This document shows positions 27,707 to 37,227 of a stretch of 64,000 nucleotides of DNA, piece by piece. The stretch spans positions 186,001-250,000 of the IMG/VR virus record IMGVR_UViG_3300021963_000021; one strand, 5' to 3'. The notes beneath the pieces are model-generated. The model was not told the origin of the DNA. It worked only from the letters and a program-made list of their open reading frames with translations, and did no database searches. The translations under genes were made by a program, and so were the position numbers. The DNA is from a virus. Numbering within the stretch: position 1 is the first letter of the stretch; every line of letters starts with the position of its first letter.

Positions 27707-28368
27707 ACAGCATGGACTGGCGGGTTTCCATGGAATGCTAACACAGCACAGCCGTTGGGTATTTCTGGATTCCTAACAGTTTTGAAAAAACTGTTTTTAC
27801 CAAGTCCGTGTAACTCGTCCCTAGTCCTAACTTCCCATTTATAACTGAGAATCCACTGTTCGGGAAAGAATTTGATCTCTCCACCGTAGATGCTCCATAT
27901 CCAATCTTGATCACCATGGAGCCGTTTGGCCTGTCCAAAGTTATTTTCTAATTTGTCCCATATGTCGTGATACTTGTTAGCAGGCCAACGCATCACAGCA
28001 CTGCCTAGTTTTTGGTATCCCGGTCTAAACACACGACCAACATCCTGTAGTCCTACAAAATGTGAAGCCATGTAAGTGACAAAATGATCTATGTTATTGA
28101 CGATAACCATATCTAGATCAAAATATAATATGGTATCTCCGTCGGGAAAATGTCCGTGTTTAAAGATGTAAGGTTTGTACCACCAACCATCAATAGGCAA
28201 TTTAGGTAGATCTATGATCTCTATATTATCGTTTAGATCTTTTCTATCTTCTGTGAAGCAGATAAAACGATGAGGCATCGTTAGATGCCTCCGTATCATA
28301 TTGTAGAGTTTGTTTACGTATTCTGGACCATATTTGGTTCCATGTTTTAGACAAACGACATTTAACAT
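27673..28368 (-). CDS. GT-A glycosyltransferase (GT8-like)
   Basis: 231 residues. The nucleotide-sugar motif DxD is visible as YFDLDMVI near residue 82. Further motifs are GDQDWIWSIYG (near 154), corresponding to the GDQD..N segment of GT8-like enzymes, and a C-terminal HG (LAFHG). The predicted role is sugar transfer onto DNA, protein or cell-surface glycan. The start overlaps the TAA of the 52-residue gene (TAATG at 28368). Confidence 0.75.
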   Translation of the reverse strand: MLNVVCLKHGTKYGPEYVNKLYNMIRRHLTMPHRFICFTEDRKDLNDNIEIIDLPKLPIDGWWYKPYIFKHGHFPDGDTILYFDLDMVIVNNIDHFVTYMASHFVGLQDVGRVFRPGYQKLGSAVMRWPANKYHDIWDKLENNFGQAKRLHGDQDWIWSIYGGEIKFFPEQWILSYKWEVRTRDELHGLGKNSFFKTVRNPEIPNGCAVLAFHGNPPVHAVQDPVIVDNWI

Positions 28369-28526
28369 TACCAGTGCCTTATGACGCCTGCTATGATGAA
28401 TGCGTTTGTAATAAGATATGAAAGAATTATAAATGTGCGAACAAGTGCTACCATATCAGCTTCCTGACTTGTAGCACCAGATTTCTCACCAAGGGCCTTG
28501 GCCCAAATTCTCCAGATATTACGCAT
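28368..28526 (-). CDS. 52-residue membrane protein
   Basis: Reading from ATG 28526 gives MRNIWRIWAKALGEKSG, a hydrophilic link, then a hydrophobic helix (ALVRTFIILSYLITNAFIIAGVI) and TAA. One membrane span. TAATG overlaps at both ends place it firmly between the queD-like and glycosyltransferase genes. Unknown function. Confidence 0.65.
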   Translation of the reverse strand: MRNIWRIWAKALGEKSGATSQEADMVALVRTFIILSYLITNAFIIAGVIRHW

Positions 28527-29089
28527 TAGCCCTCGTAGATTGCCGAATTGGCTCCGTGCTCAAACACTTCGACTGATTTTACACGAACACCTGGATTGAC
28601 AGGATAACGAGATTTGATAAATGAATCATCACTTAATTGAGTTCCGTGTTTCATAGTATCTAACAATTCAGTCATTTTTTCGTAACACATTTTAGCAAAC
28701 ATTTCACAACCAACTCCTGGCACAATGCGCAAATCGCAAATGCCTTGTCGACGATATGGCTCTACCTGTACACGATCTGGCTTACCGTCGTGTTCTGGAT
28801 TTGAGCTCCAACCTGACATTTCTTTGAAACGATCTAGCATTGGATCGTCTTCTGCGATTACCAAAGTATGATCGAACATATGATCTGCCCATTCTTTGAA
28901 CAGTTTAAGACCGCCAAAGTCCATACACCAGTTTTTATCATCTAGTGTTTCGCTTTCAAAGATTAATCTGATACCGATTGAGTATCCGTGTAGTGTTGAA
29001 CAGTGAGAATGAGTCGCTCTCCACTGCCTAAAGCAGCAACTTAAACCCCTATCGTTGCCGTATGTTTTTGTTGAATAGAACTTAGCCAT
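28526..29089 (-). CDS. queD: QueD-like 6-carboxytetrahydropterin synthase
   Basis: 187 residues of the PTPS/QueD family. The zinc and catalytic region reads FRQWRATHSHCSTLHGYSIG, comparable with the AAH...C..LHGH of QueD; the last His is Tyr here. MDFGGLK and FDHTLVI (D-F..LK, LDH..L) are also conserved, as is the final VEVFEHG near the catalytic Glu. The known reaction forms 6-carboxytetrahydropterin in preQ0 synthesis. Phage copies may serve 7-deazaguanine DNA modification or tRNA queuosine. Strong SD (AGGAGG, 7 nt). Behind its own promoter and a possible preQ1-like leader. Confidence 0.75.
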   Translation of the reverse strand: MAKFYSTKTYGNDRGLSCCFRQWRATHSHCSTLHGYSIGIRLIFESETLDDKNWCMDFGGLKLFKEWADHMFDHTLVIAEDDPMLDRFKEMSGWSSNPEHDGKPDRVQVEPYRRQGICDLRIVPGVGCEMFAKMCYEKMTELLDTMKHGTQLSDDSFIKSRYPVNPGVRVKSVEVFEHGANSAIYEG

Positions 29090-29127
29090 CTCTTGCCTCC
29101 TATGCTTATGAGTAAGTTTGATGACAT

Positions 29128-29170
29128 GCAGAATGTTTATAGAGGGTTGAATGCCATAGAAGTCCTCTTT
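29128..29170 (-). promoter_or_regulatory. Possible preQ1-like leader element
   Basis: In the leader of the QueD-like gene, AGAGG (29164-29168) can pair with CCTCT (29141-29145). ATAAAC follows directly, resembling the P1 stem and A-rich tail of preQ1-I riboswitches. The loop (18 nt) is longer than usual and the second helix is not clear. A six-codon reading frame (M-A-F-N-P-L-stop) with the purine-rich AAGAGGA upstream overlaps it, so a leader peptide is the alternative. Confidence 0.35.
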
Positions 29171-29189
29171 GTGTCTGTGTATGTTTAAT

Positions 29190-29217
29190 ATTATACTTGA
29201 AGATATTTATAAGTCAA
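29190..29217 (-). promoter_or_regulatory. Sigma-70 promoter for the QueD-like gene
   Basis: TTGACT (29212-29217), a 16-nt spacer and TATAAT (29190-29195). It lies in the end of the preceding gene, about 100 nt before the QueD-like start. Confidence 0.6.
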
Positions 29218-29781
29218 TAGCTCTACGTTGATTTTTTTCCATTTCTCGGGAATAATCCAATTTTCAGAATTGTATATTTTAAATCTTATGTTTGGAAAAC
29301 ATTCAAATACTTTTTCAGTTTGATGTATCCAGTAAGATGGATCTATGGCATGTGCGTCTGCTTTAACATAATTGCCGGTGCCTTTGTATATATTATTGAC
29401 TTTCTTGTCCGTGTCGTAGAGATCGAACCCTAACAGCCAAACTTCTTCAGAGGCTAGTTGAGCAGCTAACAATACAGCGTATGGTCCACTGCCCCAGTGA
29501 AACGCTTCGTCTGCTCTAAGATCGCCGCTGTATGGTAAATCAGGTACTGCTTTTACTTTTGAATCAGTGAAATGACTTAACCACATAGATCTTGTGTAGA
29601 TATTTTTTATAGGAGTTGGCAGTGCTTCTTTGACCATCCTGCGATCAACACAGACTAAATGATCAACTGTATGATCTCTAGCTATGGCGTTACAGCCCAC
29701 GGACGTGTGATTATCAAGAATGGATTTGAGATCTATAAGGGCTCTGCTTTCCCCGTTACCGATTGCTAATACTGCCGACAC
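29191..29781 (-). CDS. DUF115/MptE-like or sugar-related protein
   Basis: 196 residues. LAIGNGESR at residue 5 and VGCNAIARD.TVDHLVCVD with a later WLLGFDLYD follow the pattern of DUF115-like Rossmann proteins (GNGPS...G.N.......D......D.....G.D) found near sugar and flagellin glycosylation genes. The substrate is unknown. Located 1 nt from the fibre gene upstream and ahead of the promoter for the QueD-like gene. Confidence 0.5.
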   Translation of the reverse strand: MSAVLAIGNGESRALIDLKSILDNHTSVGCNAIARDHTVDHLVCVDRRMVKEALPTPIKNIYTRSMWLSHFTDSKVKAVPDLPYSGDLRADEAFHWGSGPYAVLLAAQLASEEVWLLGFDLYDTDKKVNNIYKGTGNYVKADAHAIDPSYWIHQTEKVFECFPNIRFKIYNSENWIIPEKWKKINVELLTYKYLQV

Positions 29782-29782
29782 T

Positions 29783-31219
29783 TTAGCCTATGATGCCAAA
29801 AGGTCTCCAATCACCTGGTGTGCCAGTTCTTGTACATACCCAACCTACTGGTTGACCAGTTTTAGGATCTGTATTCCACATGATGTCACCTTTGTTAAAG
29901 TTACCGTTTTGTGGAGCCTGCTCACCGTAGGTCTGGAGCTGGTTCTTGAATTTGATGGCTCCATTGACATGTAGGTCTACGCTAGGATCCGGAGAGTTTA
30001 CTCCGATAGCTACCTTGCCATGTACTGACACCTGTGTCGGTGATTGTGTTTTATTGCCTAGTGTAATGTTACCGTTGTTGTGTACAGTCACTCTAGCAAC
30101 TTCGTCGGTTTTCAATAGTAGATCGTGATATCCGTGTACACCGACTTCTGCCTGTGACTGCTCGTTGATGTCTAATTTTAACTCAACGCTATTTGCTGAC
30201 AATGAGAAACGACCGGTTGGTGTTAGGTCGCCCATCCATAATCTTTGGGCAGTAGGATCAAAGAACAGGTAATTGTCAAAGTTAACATCACCTAGAACTG
30301 TTAGATTTTTTAATTGGCCTAGTTCTGTTATACGACTTTTACGCACAGTTGGGCCTAGTTCTTGTGCTGTTAGTATATTGATGTTGTCGATCATAAAAGC
30401 ACGATCACGGCCTAGATTGATGCTTTCTGTAGATGTTATTCTATTGCCAGTGTCTAGCACAAATTGTTTTAATGAACCGCTGCCGCTCCAAACCATGCCT
30501 CGACCTTCTAACGGGTTTCCAGCTGATGCTTTAAACTCAATAGGACTGGTTCTTTCTATTCTAATGTCTGCGGAAAGTTCTTGTACTTCTAATTTATTGG
30601 CTTTTAAAAGGCCAGTAACGTTGATATTTTCTGCTGTAAGATCCTTTTCTACAACAGTAGAACCGGAGATATTTTTAACGGAAATAGTGTCTACAAACAC
30701 TGCTTCGTCTTTGATTACCAGTTTATTAGTAGTTGCTTCGTCCTTGATACCAGTGGAAGCAAAGTTCATAATAGACCCGCCCTGGATCAAATTACCACTG
30801 AGCGTTCTTTGGGGAATACGTTTGATTAAATCTGCGTAGTTAATATCAACATTGGCTCTTAGGGTTCCGGATACTGTTAGATCTTGTAAAACAGTCATAG
30901 TGTTTGCTACAACGTTTTCTTCTACAGTAACTGATCCTTTTATGTTGGGAATTCTAGCAGATCGAATGTCTGCGCCTTCGTCGGTTATGCGTATTACCGT
31001 ACCTGTGGCAGAATCTTTTATTCCCGAACTGGCAAAATTCTTAACAGTTCCACCGCTAATTTGGTCGCCAGATATGGCTCCATAGGGTATGGATTTTACT
31101 ATTTCTGAGGTTTTTGAAAGCACAGTTTCTAATGTTACGCTTTCCGAAGATGTTCTTTCTACGGATTTTAGCAGTATTTTTAAACTGTCTAGAGCTTGAT
31201 CGATGTCGGTTTGTTTCAT
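29783..31219 (-). CDS. Tail fibre protein with duplicated module
   Basis: 478 residues. Two tandem copies of about 80 residues form the first half (IPYGAISGDQISGGTVKNFA and IPQRTLSGNLIQGGSIMNFA, each followed by SSGIKD/STGIKD). Beta-rich shaft segments (VSGTLRANV, VTGLLKANK, VLGDVNFDN) and a C-terminal GxxxxPGDWRPFGIIG end follow. It is divergent from the plus-strand fibre gene at 31277. The late promoter element at 31228-31234 would leave a leader of only about 3 nt. Confidence 0.7.
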   Translation of the reverse strand: MKQTDIDQALDSLKILLKSVERTSSESVTLETVLSKTSEIVKSIPYGAISGDQISGGTVKNFASSGIKDSATGTVIRITDEGADIRSARIPNIKGSVTVEENVVANTMTVLQDLTVSGTLRANVDINYADLIKRIPQRTLSGNLIQGGSIMNFASTGIKDEATTNKLVIKDEAVFVDTISVKNISGSTVVEKDLTAENINVTGLLKANKLEVQELSADIRIERTSPIEFKASAGNPLEGRGMVWSGSGSLKQFVLDTGNRITSTESINLGRDRAFMIDNINILTAQELGPTVRKSRITELGQLKNLTVLGDVNFDNYLFFDPTAQRLWMGDLTPTGRFSLSANSVELKLDINEQSQAEVGVHGYHDLLLKTDEVARVTVHNNGNITLGNKTQSPTQVSVHGKVAIGVNSPDPSVDLHVNGAIKFKNQLQTYGEQAPQNGNFNKGDIMWNTDPKTGQPVGWVCTRTGTPGDWRPFGIIG

Positions 31220-31227
31220 AGTACCAA

Positions 31228-31257
31228 TATTTATCCTTATCCTATATACAATAAATA
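31228..31257. promoter_or_regulatory. Back-to-back late promoters
   Basis: Minus-strand ATAAATA (31228-31234) faces the gene at 31219 and plus-strand ATAAATA (31251-31257) faces the gene at 31277. Both have the T4-type late core. Confidence 0.5.
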
Positions 31258-31276
31258 CTAGGTATGAGGACGAGAG

Positions 31277-34200
31277 ATGCCATTAACTAATATTTTTAAC
31301 CCGTCTACAGCGGTTAACACAGGTACGAACGAAATAACTATTGCCGGACATGGATACCTCCCAAACCAAGGAGTTTTGTATTCTAACGGTGGCGGCTCCA
31401 GCGTGGGCGGGCTAGTTGATGGCTACAAATACTATGTGATTTATATCAACGCCAATACTATACAATTGGCTAATACTGAGGACGAAGCAAGAAACAACAT
31501 AGCTGTCGATCTGCTTTCTACTGGAGCAGGAACGACACATACATTAATTGAAACAAACATATTTCCTAACAGCGCAGCCTATTACGATTTCTATAGAAGA
31601 CTGAGACTGGTGGGAGATGGGTTACCCATAGAAGGTGTAACACTAGAAGCAGACAGTGTTCGAGACAGCCTAACTTTGGTCGCTGGTAATAACATCACAT
31701 TAGAATGCGACACAAATGACATTGCTCTAGATCAATTTACGATCAATGCTCCAAACTATGATTTAAAATTCCTAACAGGAACCAGCGATCTAAGACTTTA
31801 CAATGATGCTGGCCTGGACGAGACTGTGACCTTTAAAGCAGGTACAGGCGTTGCTATCACTCACAACAGTCTAACTGAAATTGAATTTACCAGCTTTGGT
31901 GTTACAGAGTCTGACACACTGGAATCAGTTACTACTCGCGGAAATATCACAAACAACAGACTAGTAATGAATAACATCACAGTAGCTGAGGTTATTTCTA
32001 CTCCGGGCGTCGATGGTGTTAGCGGAATATCGGGATCTAAAATCGGTACTACCAACATCAATACTACAGGTGACGGTACTCTTGATAATGTTCTTCGTTT
32101 TGCTAACACGATAACTTCTAGCAGTGATCCCGCAGAAACTATTACAATAAATTTTACTGTGCCTAACGCAGGTACAATGAGCTATTCGGCGAGCTATATC
32201 GCTGAAAGTGCGATGTTGACTTCTGGCGATGTAACACTACAAAGACAAAATCCTAGTACATTGGTTTGGACTAACTTAGATTCTCAAAGCGGCACATTGG
32301 CCAGAACTGGATATGACGTACAAGGTATCTATGCCGAGCTGAGTTTCACTCCTGTAAATTACAGAATAATTTGGAACTGGACTGGCAATACTTCTTTTGT
32401 TAGATTGGCTTTTAACATCTACTTTGAAGTTGAGCCTGTAGCCGGATATGAATTAATTAAAACAACTACAGAAACAAAACATTTAATTTTGGGAGTCGAT
32501 GACGGCTCGATAACTGTACGCGGCCCTGCGACATTCACAGGATATATCGACACAGAAGGTCTACGCATCTACGAAAACAACATCGTAGGCACAAACTCTA
32601 ATGATGACATAGTCGTTGACCTGAATGGAACAGGTGCTCTAGAACTTAGAGCCACTACATTTAAAACAGATCAAACGACATTTAATTTGATCAACACTGT
32701 GGCAACCACAGTCAATGCTTTTGGTGCTGCTACAACAATCAATGTTGGCGCAAATACAGGTACGTTAACAATTGGAAACCCAACAGTTGTTGGTACACAA
32801 GCAACTCAGAATCTTTACAACACTGTGGCAACTACTGTAAACGCATTTGGTGCTGCGTCTACTATCAATGTTGGCGCAAACTCCGGAACTATCACGATTG
32901 GTAATCCTACACTAGTTGGTACACAGACAACACAGAATGTCTACGACACCGTGGCTACTACTGTAAATGCCTTTGGAGCCGCAACAGCGATAGACATAGG
33001 TGCTAATACAGGCACGATTACGATTAACAATCCTACATTGGTAGGTACACAAACTACTCAAAATGTCTACGACACTGTGGCAACCACAGTTAACGCATTT
33101 GGCGCAGCTACAGCTATAGACCTCGGTGCTACTACTGGTACATTGACTATTAACAATCCCACAGTAGTTGGTACTCAATCTACGCAGAATCTTTACAACA
33201 CAACTGCTACAACACTAAACTTCGCAGGAGCAGCATCAACTATAAACATGGGTGCTAGTGGCGGTGGCGGCACGATGACCATTAGAAACGACAATGTCGT
33301 GATGAATGGAGATCTACAGATTCAAGGTGGTGATATAACCACTAACCAAACATCATTCAATCTACTCGATGGTACAGCAACTACTGTTCAAGCATTTGGT
33401 GCTGCTACAACATTAACTTTTTCGACAGCGGGCGGAACTACAACAGTTAGAGGTAATGTAGTAATCAATCAAGACCTACAGGTCAAAGGTGGTGACATTA
33501 CTACCAATGCTACTACATTTAATTTACTAAACACCGACGCAACGACTATCAACGCTTTCGGTGCTGCGTCTACTATCAACTTAAGAAATCTTGTTATAAC
33601 ATCAAGTAACACGATAGACTCTAGCGACAGTTCTGGAATCACATTTATACCGTTAGTAACATTTAACAGCGACATTGTGGTCGAAAATGATCTAACTGTT
33701 AACAGAGCGATGACAATTGGCACTAACTTGACAGTCACTGGCGACTTGACTGTTAATGGTACAACTGTAACATTAAACACATCGACCTTAGATGTAGAAG
33801 ATCTCAACATAACAGTAGCCAAAGGCGCAGCTACAGCAGCAGCGGCTAACGGCGCAGGATTAACTGTTGACGGGGCATCAGCAACACTAACTTATGCGTC
33901 AGCCGACGATAGTTGGAATTTTAACAAATTATTGAAAGCTACAAGCCTACAAGGCACTCCAGTTGGAACTACCACAAGGGCCGCAGGTAACTTTACTACC
34001 TTAGATGCTAACGGTGATGTAACGTTAGGCGACGCTACTGCTGATACTATCACAGTTAATGGAAAATTTGCTAACGGTACTATACTTCGAGCAGGTACTA
34101 CTGCTACTAACACATTGGCATTAGCTGCCTACGACACTGACACTGGTCCAGCTTGGACTAATTTAATAACATTAACTTCTAGTACAACACCTACACTAAC

Positions 34201-35020
34201 ACTAACATCGACAGGTGTTGGTACTATCAACAACATGAGCATAGGTGCTACTACAGCATCTACAGGTAGATTTACGACATTGAATGTTGTTGATACAACT
34301 ACTACTGCTTATAATTTAAGCCTGGCTTCTACATCATCTACAGCATTAACAGCTGACAGAGCGTTAACGTTTGATGTTGTAAACGCAGCTAGAACAATCA
34401 AGTTAGCAGGCAACGTTGATCTTGCCAATAACTTGACCACTGGTGGTGCTGTTACGTTCTCTGGAGCGTTCTCGTTTACAGGAACGTTATCAAACAATAC
34501 GTCAGTGACATTTCCAACGACAGGAACATTGGCAACCACAGGTAACCTGAGTCAGTTTGCTGCTACGACATCTGCTCAACTGCTCGGTGTTATCAGTGAT
34601 GAAACAGGTAGCGGATCTTTAGTATTTGGCACATCGCCGACTATAGCCACCCCAGACATTACTTTTAAGAATGCCGCTGTTACAGGGGACGCAGACTATG
34701 CGTTCGATGCTTCTGCTACCACTGTGGCATCGTGGATAGCAAACTTTACGACAACACGAACTCTTATCGTTTCAAATCTAACCGCAGGCAGAATGGCAAA
34801 GGTCTATGTAAGAAACACCAACGGTACAGCAAGACTGATCAACGTCACTGCTAGCACAACGGCTGCTGGTCATGTGGCAGTAAACTTAGCTGGAAACTTT
34901 GTAGGTGCCAATGCTGCTGGACAAGTAAGTGCTACTGGAGTAACATTAGTTGCCACCAGCGGTACTGCTGTTATCACAGTGTGGAACGCCGGCGGCAACC
35001 TAGTTGGTATGGTTAATTAA
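31277..35020 (+). CDS. Long repeat tail fibre protein
   Basis: 1247 residues. About seven tandem units occupy roughly residues 470-770, each around 40 residues with the core TVATTVNAFGAA(T/S)TIN followed by VGANTGTLTIGNPT and VGTQ.TQN. They are followed by divergent repeats and a beta-rich C-terminal domain (VYVRNTNGTARLINV). The N-terminal region has a loop-and-strand domain (AGHGYLPNQGVLY). It is the only large structural gene on the plus strand. Its stop overlaps the convergent gene at 35017. Confidence 0.75.
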   Translation: MPLTNIFNPSTAVNTGTNEITIAGHGYLPNQGVLYSNGGGSSVGGLVDGYKYYVIYINANTIQLANTEDEARNNIAVDLLSTGAGTTHTLIETNIFPNSAAYYDFYRRLRLVGDGLPIEGVTLEADSVRDSLTLVAGNNITLECDTNDIALDQFTINAPNYDLKFLTGTSDLRLYNDAGLDETVTFKAGTGVAITHNSLTEIEFTSFGVTESDTLESVTTRGNITNNRLVMNNITVAEVISTPGVDGVSGISGSKIGTTNINTTGDGTLDNVLRFANTITSSSDPAETITINFTVPNAGTMSYSASYIAESAMLTSGDVTLQRQNPSTLVWTNLDSQSGTLARTGYDVQGIYAELSFTPVNYRIIWNWTGNTSFVRLAFNIYFEVEPVAGYELIKTTTETKHLILGVDDGSITVRGPATFTGYIDTEGLRIYENNIVGTNSNDDIVVDLNGTGALELRATTFKTDQTTFNLINTVATTVNAFGAATTINVGANTGTLTIGNPTVVGTQATQNLYNTVATTVNAFGAASTINVGANSGTITIGNPTLVGTQTTQNVYDTVATTVNAFGAATAIDIGANTGTITINNPTLVGTQTTQNVYDTVATTVNAFGAATAIDLGATTGTLTINNPTVVGTQSTQNLYNTTATTLNFAGAASTINMGASGGGGTMTIRNDNVVMNGDLQIQGGDITTNQTSFNLLDGTATTVQAFGAATTLTFSTAGGTTTVRGNVVINQDLQVKGGDITTNATTFNLLNTDATTINAFGAASTINLRNLVITSSNTIDSSDSSGITFIPLVTFNSDIVVENDLTVNRAMTIGTNLTVTGDLTVNGTTVTLNTSTLDVEDLNITVAKGAATAAAANGAGLTVDGASATLTYASADDSWNFNKLLKATSLQGTPVGTTTRAAGNFTTLDANGDVTLGDATADTITVNGKFANGTILRAGTTATNTLALAAYDTDTGPAWTNLITLTSSTTPTLTLTSTGVGTINNMSIGATTASTGRFTTLNVVDTTTTAYNLSLASTSSTALTADRALTFDVVNAARTIKLAGNVDLANNLTTGGAVTFSGAFSFTGTLSNNTSVTFPTTGTLATTGNLSQFAATTSAQLLGVISDETGSGSLVFGTSPTIATPDITFKNAAVTGDADYAFDASATTVASWIANFTTTRTLIVSNLTAGRMAKVYVRNTNGTARLINVTASTTAAGHVAVNLAGNFVGANAAGQVSATGVTLVATSGTAVITVWNAGGNLVGMVN

Positions 35021-36225
35021 GCTACTTTAAGTAGGACTGTATCTTCGTTGATACGTCCGTTGAGCTTGATGTCTACGGCTTTGATATCTTCCAAGAATTT
35101 ACGAAGTGCTACCTTGCCAGCTGCTTTGAACTCTTTGATCTGTTCTTCGGGCTTACGTAGAGTTTTCTGTACGCTCTTAACTTCGTCAAACCCAATCAAC
35201 GAAGTACCCTTAACACGCAGTTCACCATAGGCTGCGGCCACATACTTGCCTAACTTACGAGTTTTAGTGTTAAACACCCAAAGCTCTTGACTACCGATGA
35301 TATCCGCAGGGTTAATCGAAACCAGCTTGAGCTGCTCGTCAGTTTTCTTGAACTTCATCTTAGCAACCAACTTGTCCTTAGGCACAGCTTTCTTAGCACG
35401 TGGCTTGCGATTGACTTTGCCTTCCTGCTGAAGCATGTCACAGGCGCTGATGATTTCCTGATAGAAGTCATGTAGTTTCTTGATCTGTTTCTTAGACAAC
35501 CAAGAATAGCCTTCTTTGAGCTGCTCGTCTTTGCCTGCCATAGCTTCAACGACTTCGTCGAAAGGACGCTGATAAAGATCTTTGATTACGCGAGCATGAG
35601 CACCTTTACATTCCTTGCCTTTGAGCAAGTTAACGATCTTGATAGCCTTTGGATCAAACCCTTCAGGATCTTTTAAGAAGTTGTCATGAGCATCTTCGAT
35701 CTCTTCAGTCATCTTGAAAGCAGCTTCACGAAGACGGTCTTGGATACTAGGTTGAGGAACGCTAGAAACTTCTTTCTTTTCTTCCTCGGGCTCTTTGATA
35801 GTCTTGCCACGTTCAATGGCTTCGACGATTCGCTCTTTAAGAAACACAGTCACAGGCTTTAGATCGCCCATAGTACCAGCAAGCTCTGCCCAATAAATTG
35901 CTTCTTTCTCGTTGAAGTCTGGCATACCGGTGCGTAAGCAACGAGCAATTATAGCAGCCTGGGTAAGATTAAAAGCACCAACGGCTTTAACCAAACGAAT
36001 GTCTTCTGCGGAATATTTGTTTTCCTTCATCCACGCATACAGGTCAGGCAGTAGGTCTGCTACTTTATATTCTGCGTAGTAGTAAGCAACAGCATTGCGA
36101 CGGAAGCGATGAAATTCTTCACCAGTCATTTTCTCCCAATCAGCCCACTTTGGATCAGGATTATGTCCACGACGAACACCTGCTGATACAGAAACTTTCT
36201 TGGGGGTGGATTTGGTTACAGCCAT
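35017..36225 (-). CDS. Conserved early phage protein, unknown
   Basis: 402 residues from ATG 36225, which has AGGAG 6 nt upstream; ATG 36228 is too close to it. The protein is lysine/glutamate-rich and mostly helical with no membrane segment. A segment near 255-330 is strongly basic. No recognisable enzyme motif. The perfect sigma-70 promoter 32 nt upstream suggests early expression by host RNA polymerase. It may be a regulatory or DNA-associated protein. Confidence 0.6.
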   Translation of the reverse strand: MAVTKSTPKKVSVSAGVRRGHNPDPKWADWEKMTGEEFHRFRRNAVAYYYAEYKVADLLPDLYAWMKENKYSAEDIRLVKAVGAFNLTQAAIIARCLRTGMPDFNEKEAIYWAELAGTMGDLKPVTVFLKERIVEAIERGKTIKEPEEEKKEVSSVPQPSIQDRLREAAFKMTEEIEDAHDNFLKDPEGFDPKAIKIVNLLKGKECKGAHARVIKDLYQRPFDEVVEAMAGKDEQLKEGYSWLSKKQIKKLHDFYQEIISACDMLQQEGKVNRKPRAKKAVPKDKLVAKMKFKKTDEQLKLVSINPADIIGSQELWVFNTKTRKLGKYVAAAYGELRVKGTSLIGFDEVKSVQKTLRKPEEQIKEFKAAGKVALRKFLEDIKAVDIKLNGRINEDTVLLKVA

Positions 36226-36259
36226 CATATGCTCCTATGCTTAGTTAAACAATACTTAT

Positions 36260-36288
36260 ATTATATGCTCAAACGAGCAGCTTGTCAA
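36260..36288 (-). promoter_or_regulatory. Consensus sigma-70 promoter
   Basis: TTGACA (36283-36288), 17-nt spacer, TATAAT (36260-36265), a perfect match. It drives the 402-residue early gene; the -35 overlaps the end of the 64-residue gene upstream. Confidence 0.85.
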
Positions 36289-36479
36289 CCGGCTTCTAAA
36301 CGGGCAACTTCTTCAATATCGCCATCTTCGGATTCTTTATAGATCACTACAGCCAAAGCGCCTTGGCCTAAAAGACCTTCTGCTATATCACGGGCTTGTT
36401 TTTCGCTAGCTGTAGTTTCGATTAACTCTTGATGCCCAATTTCGTCTTCTTCCCAAACTTCAAATAGAATGTAGCTCAT
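36285..36479 (-). CDS. Small acidic protein
   Basis: 64 residues, strongly acidic (E/D clusters), possibly alpha/beta. No family recognised. ATGA coupling to the upstream gene at 36476-36479. Confidence 0.5.
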   Translation of the reverse strand: MSYILFEVWEEDEIGHQELIETTASEKQARDIAEGLLGQGALAVVIYKESEDGDIEEVARLEAG

Positions 36480-37003
36480 TTGTCGTTATCATCCCACGGG
36501 ACTGGAATCCAGCCCAGTTTATAAAGATCCTCTCTAATTTCTTCAGTCACAACACCTTCTGGCACATAGCCTTTGACACCTTCGGCGTCTCCGTTGCCTA
36601 AGCCATCACCTATGCCACTACAATACCAATCAATGTAGTCGCCTTGCTGTCGCATGTTAGCAACAATGCCGCCTGCTGATCTCCAAGAGCAACTCCAAAG
36701 TTCTTCTTTCAAGATTGGCATGACCTCTAACTTTTGGAACTGCATATTACACATGGCCGCATACAAATTTTGGGCATAGGCATCACTGGCACGTGCCTTT
36801 TCACAGATCCAGTCAGTGCTTCGGAGGCACCATTCCATATCTTCGGGGTGTGATTGTTCTGCCCACTGATCATCTTCGTTGAGTACTTTTTCAAACCAAT
36901 CTAGATAATTTTGATTTGGTTCTTCTCCCTTTTCAGCGCAGCGTTCGACATACCCTTCCTTTTGAAAGGTATGCCGCTGTGGGCTTTTTGAAACTTTAGA
37001 CAT
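36476..37003 (-). CDS. Conserved phage protein, unknown
   Basis: 175 residues, rich in W, C and acidic residues; the C-terminus ends in PVPWDDNDK. No enzyme motif is recognised. Tightly coupled to both neighbours by overlaps. Probably early, given the promoter at 38391 upstream of this run of genes. Confidence 0.5.
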   Translation of the reverse strand: MSKVSKSPQRHTFQKEGYVERCAEKGEEPNQNYLDWFEKVLNEDDQWAEQSHPEDMEWCLRSTDWICEKARASDAYAQNLYAAMCNMQFQKLEVMPILKEELWSCSWRSAGGIVANMRQQGDYIDWYCSGIGDGLGNGDAEGVKGYVPEGVVTEEIREDLYKLGWIPVPWDDNDK

Positions 37004-37227
37004 CAGTGTAGTTCAGGAGGTTGAAAAGTTTTGACCTGATCTCTGCTGTTAGAGATAGCTTCTATGATACGATTGAACTCGTCGTTAGACAAGGCAGTTT
37101 TGTAGATACTGAGAGCCTGGGCCATCATGATACCAGCAATAGCCATAGCATTGTTTTCATTGACTTTTTGGCCGGTAAATTCCATGTAGTCGTTGTACAG
37201 CATCTCTAGTTCTGAATCTTCGATCAT
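37003..37227 (-). CDS. Small helical protein
   Basis: 74 residues with a hydrophobic central helix (AMAIAGIMMAQALSIY) flanked by acidic segments. It may be a small membrane-associated or helical oligomeric protein. Overlaps the neighbouring genes. Confidence 0.5.
   Translation of the reverse strand: MIEDSELEMLYNDYMEFTGQKVNENNAMAIAGIMMAQALSIYKTALSNDEFNRIIEAISNSRDQVKTFQPPELH

Noticed and set aside
29783-31219. Integrase or lysogeny functions
   Set aside because: None seen anywhere in the window; this gene is a fibre protein.
32690-33560. CRISPR-like array from the regular repeats
   Set aside because: Repeats are about 120-126 bp units in frame within a fibre gene, not short repeats with unique spacers.
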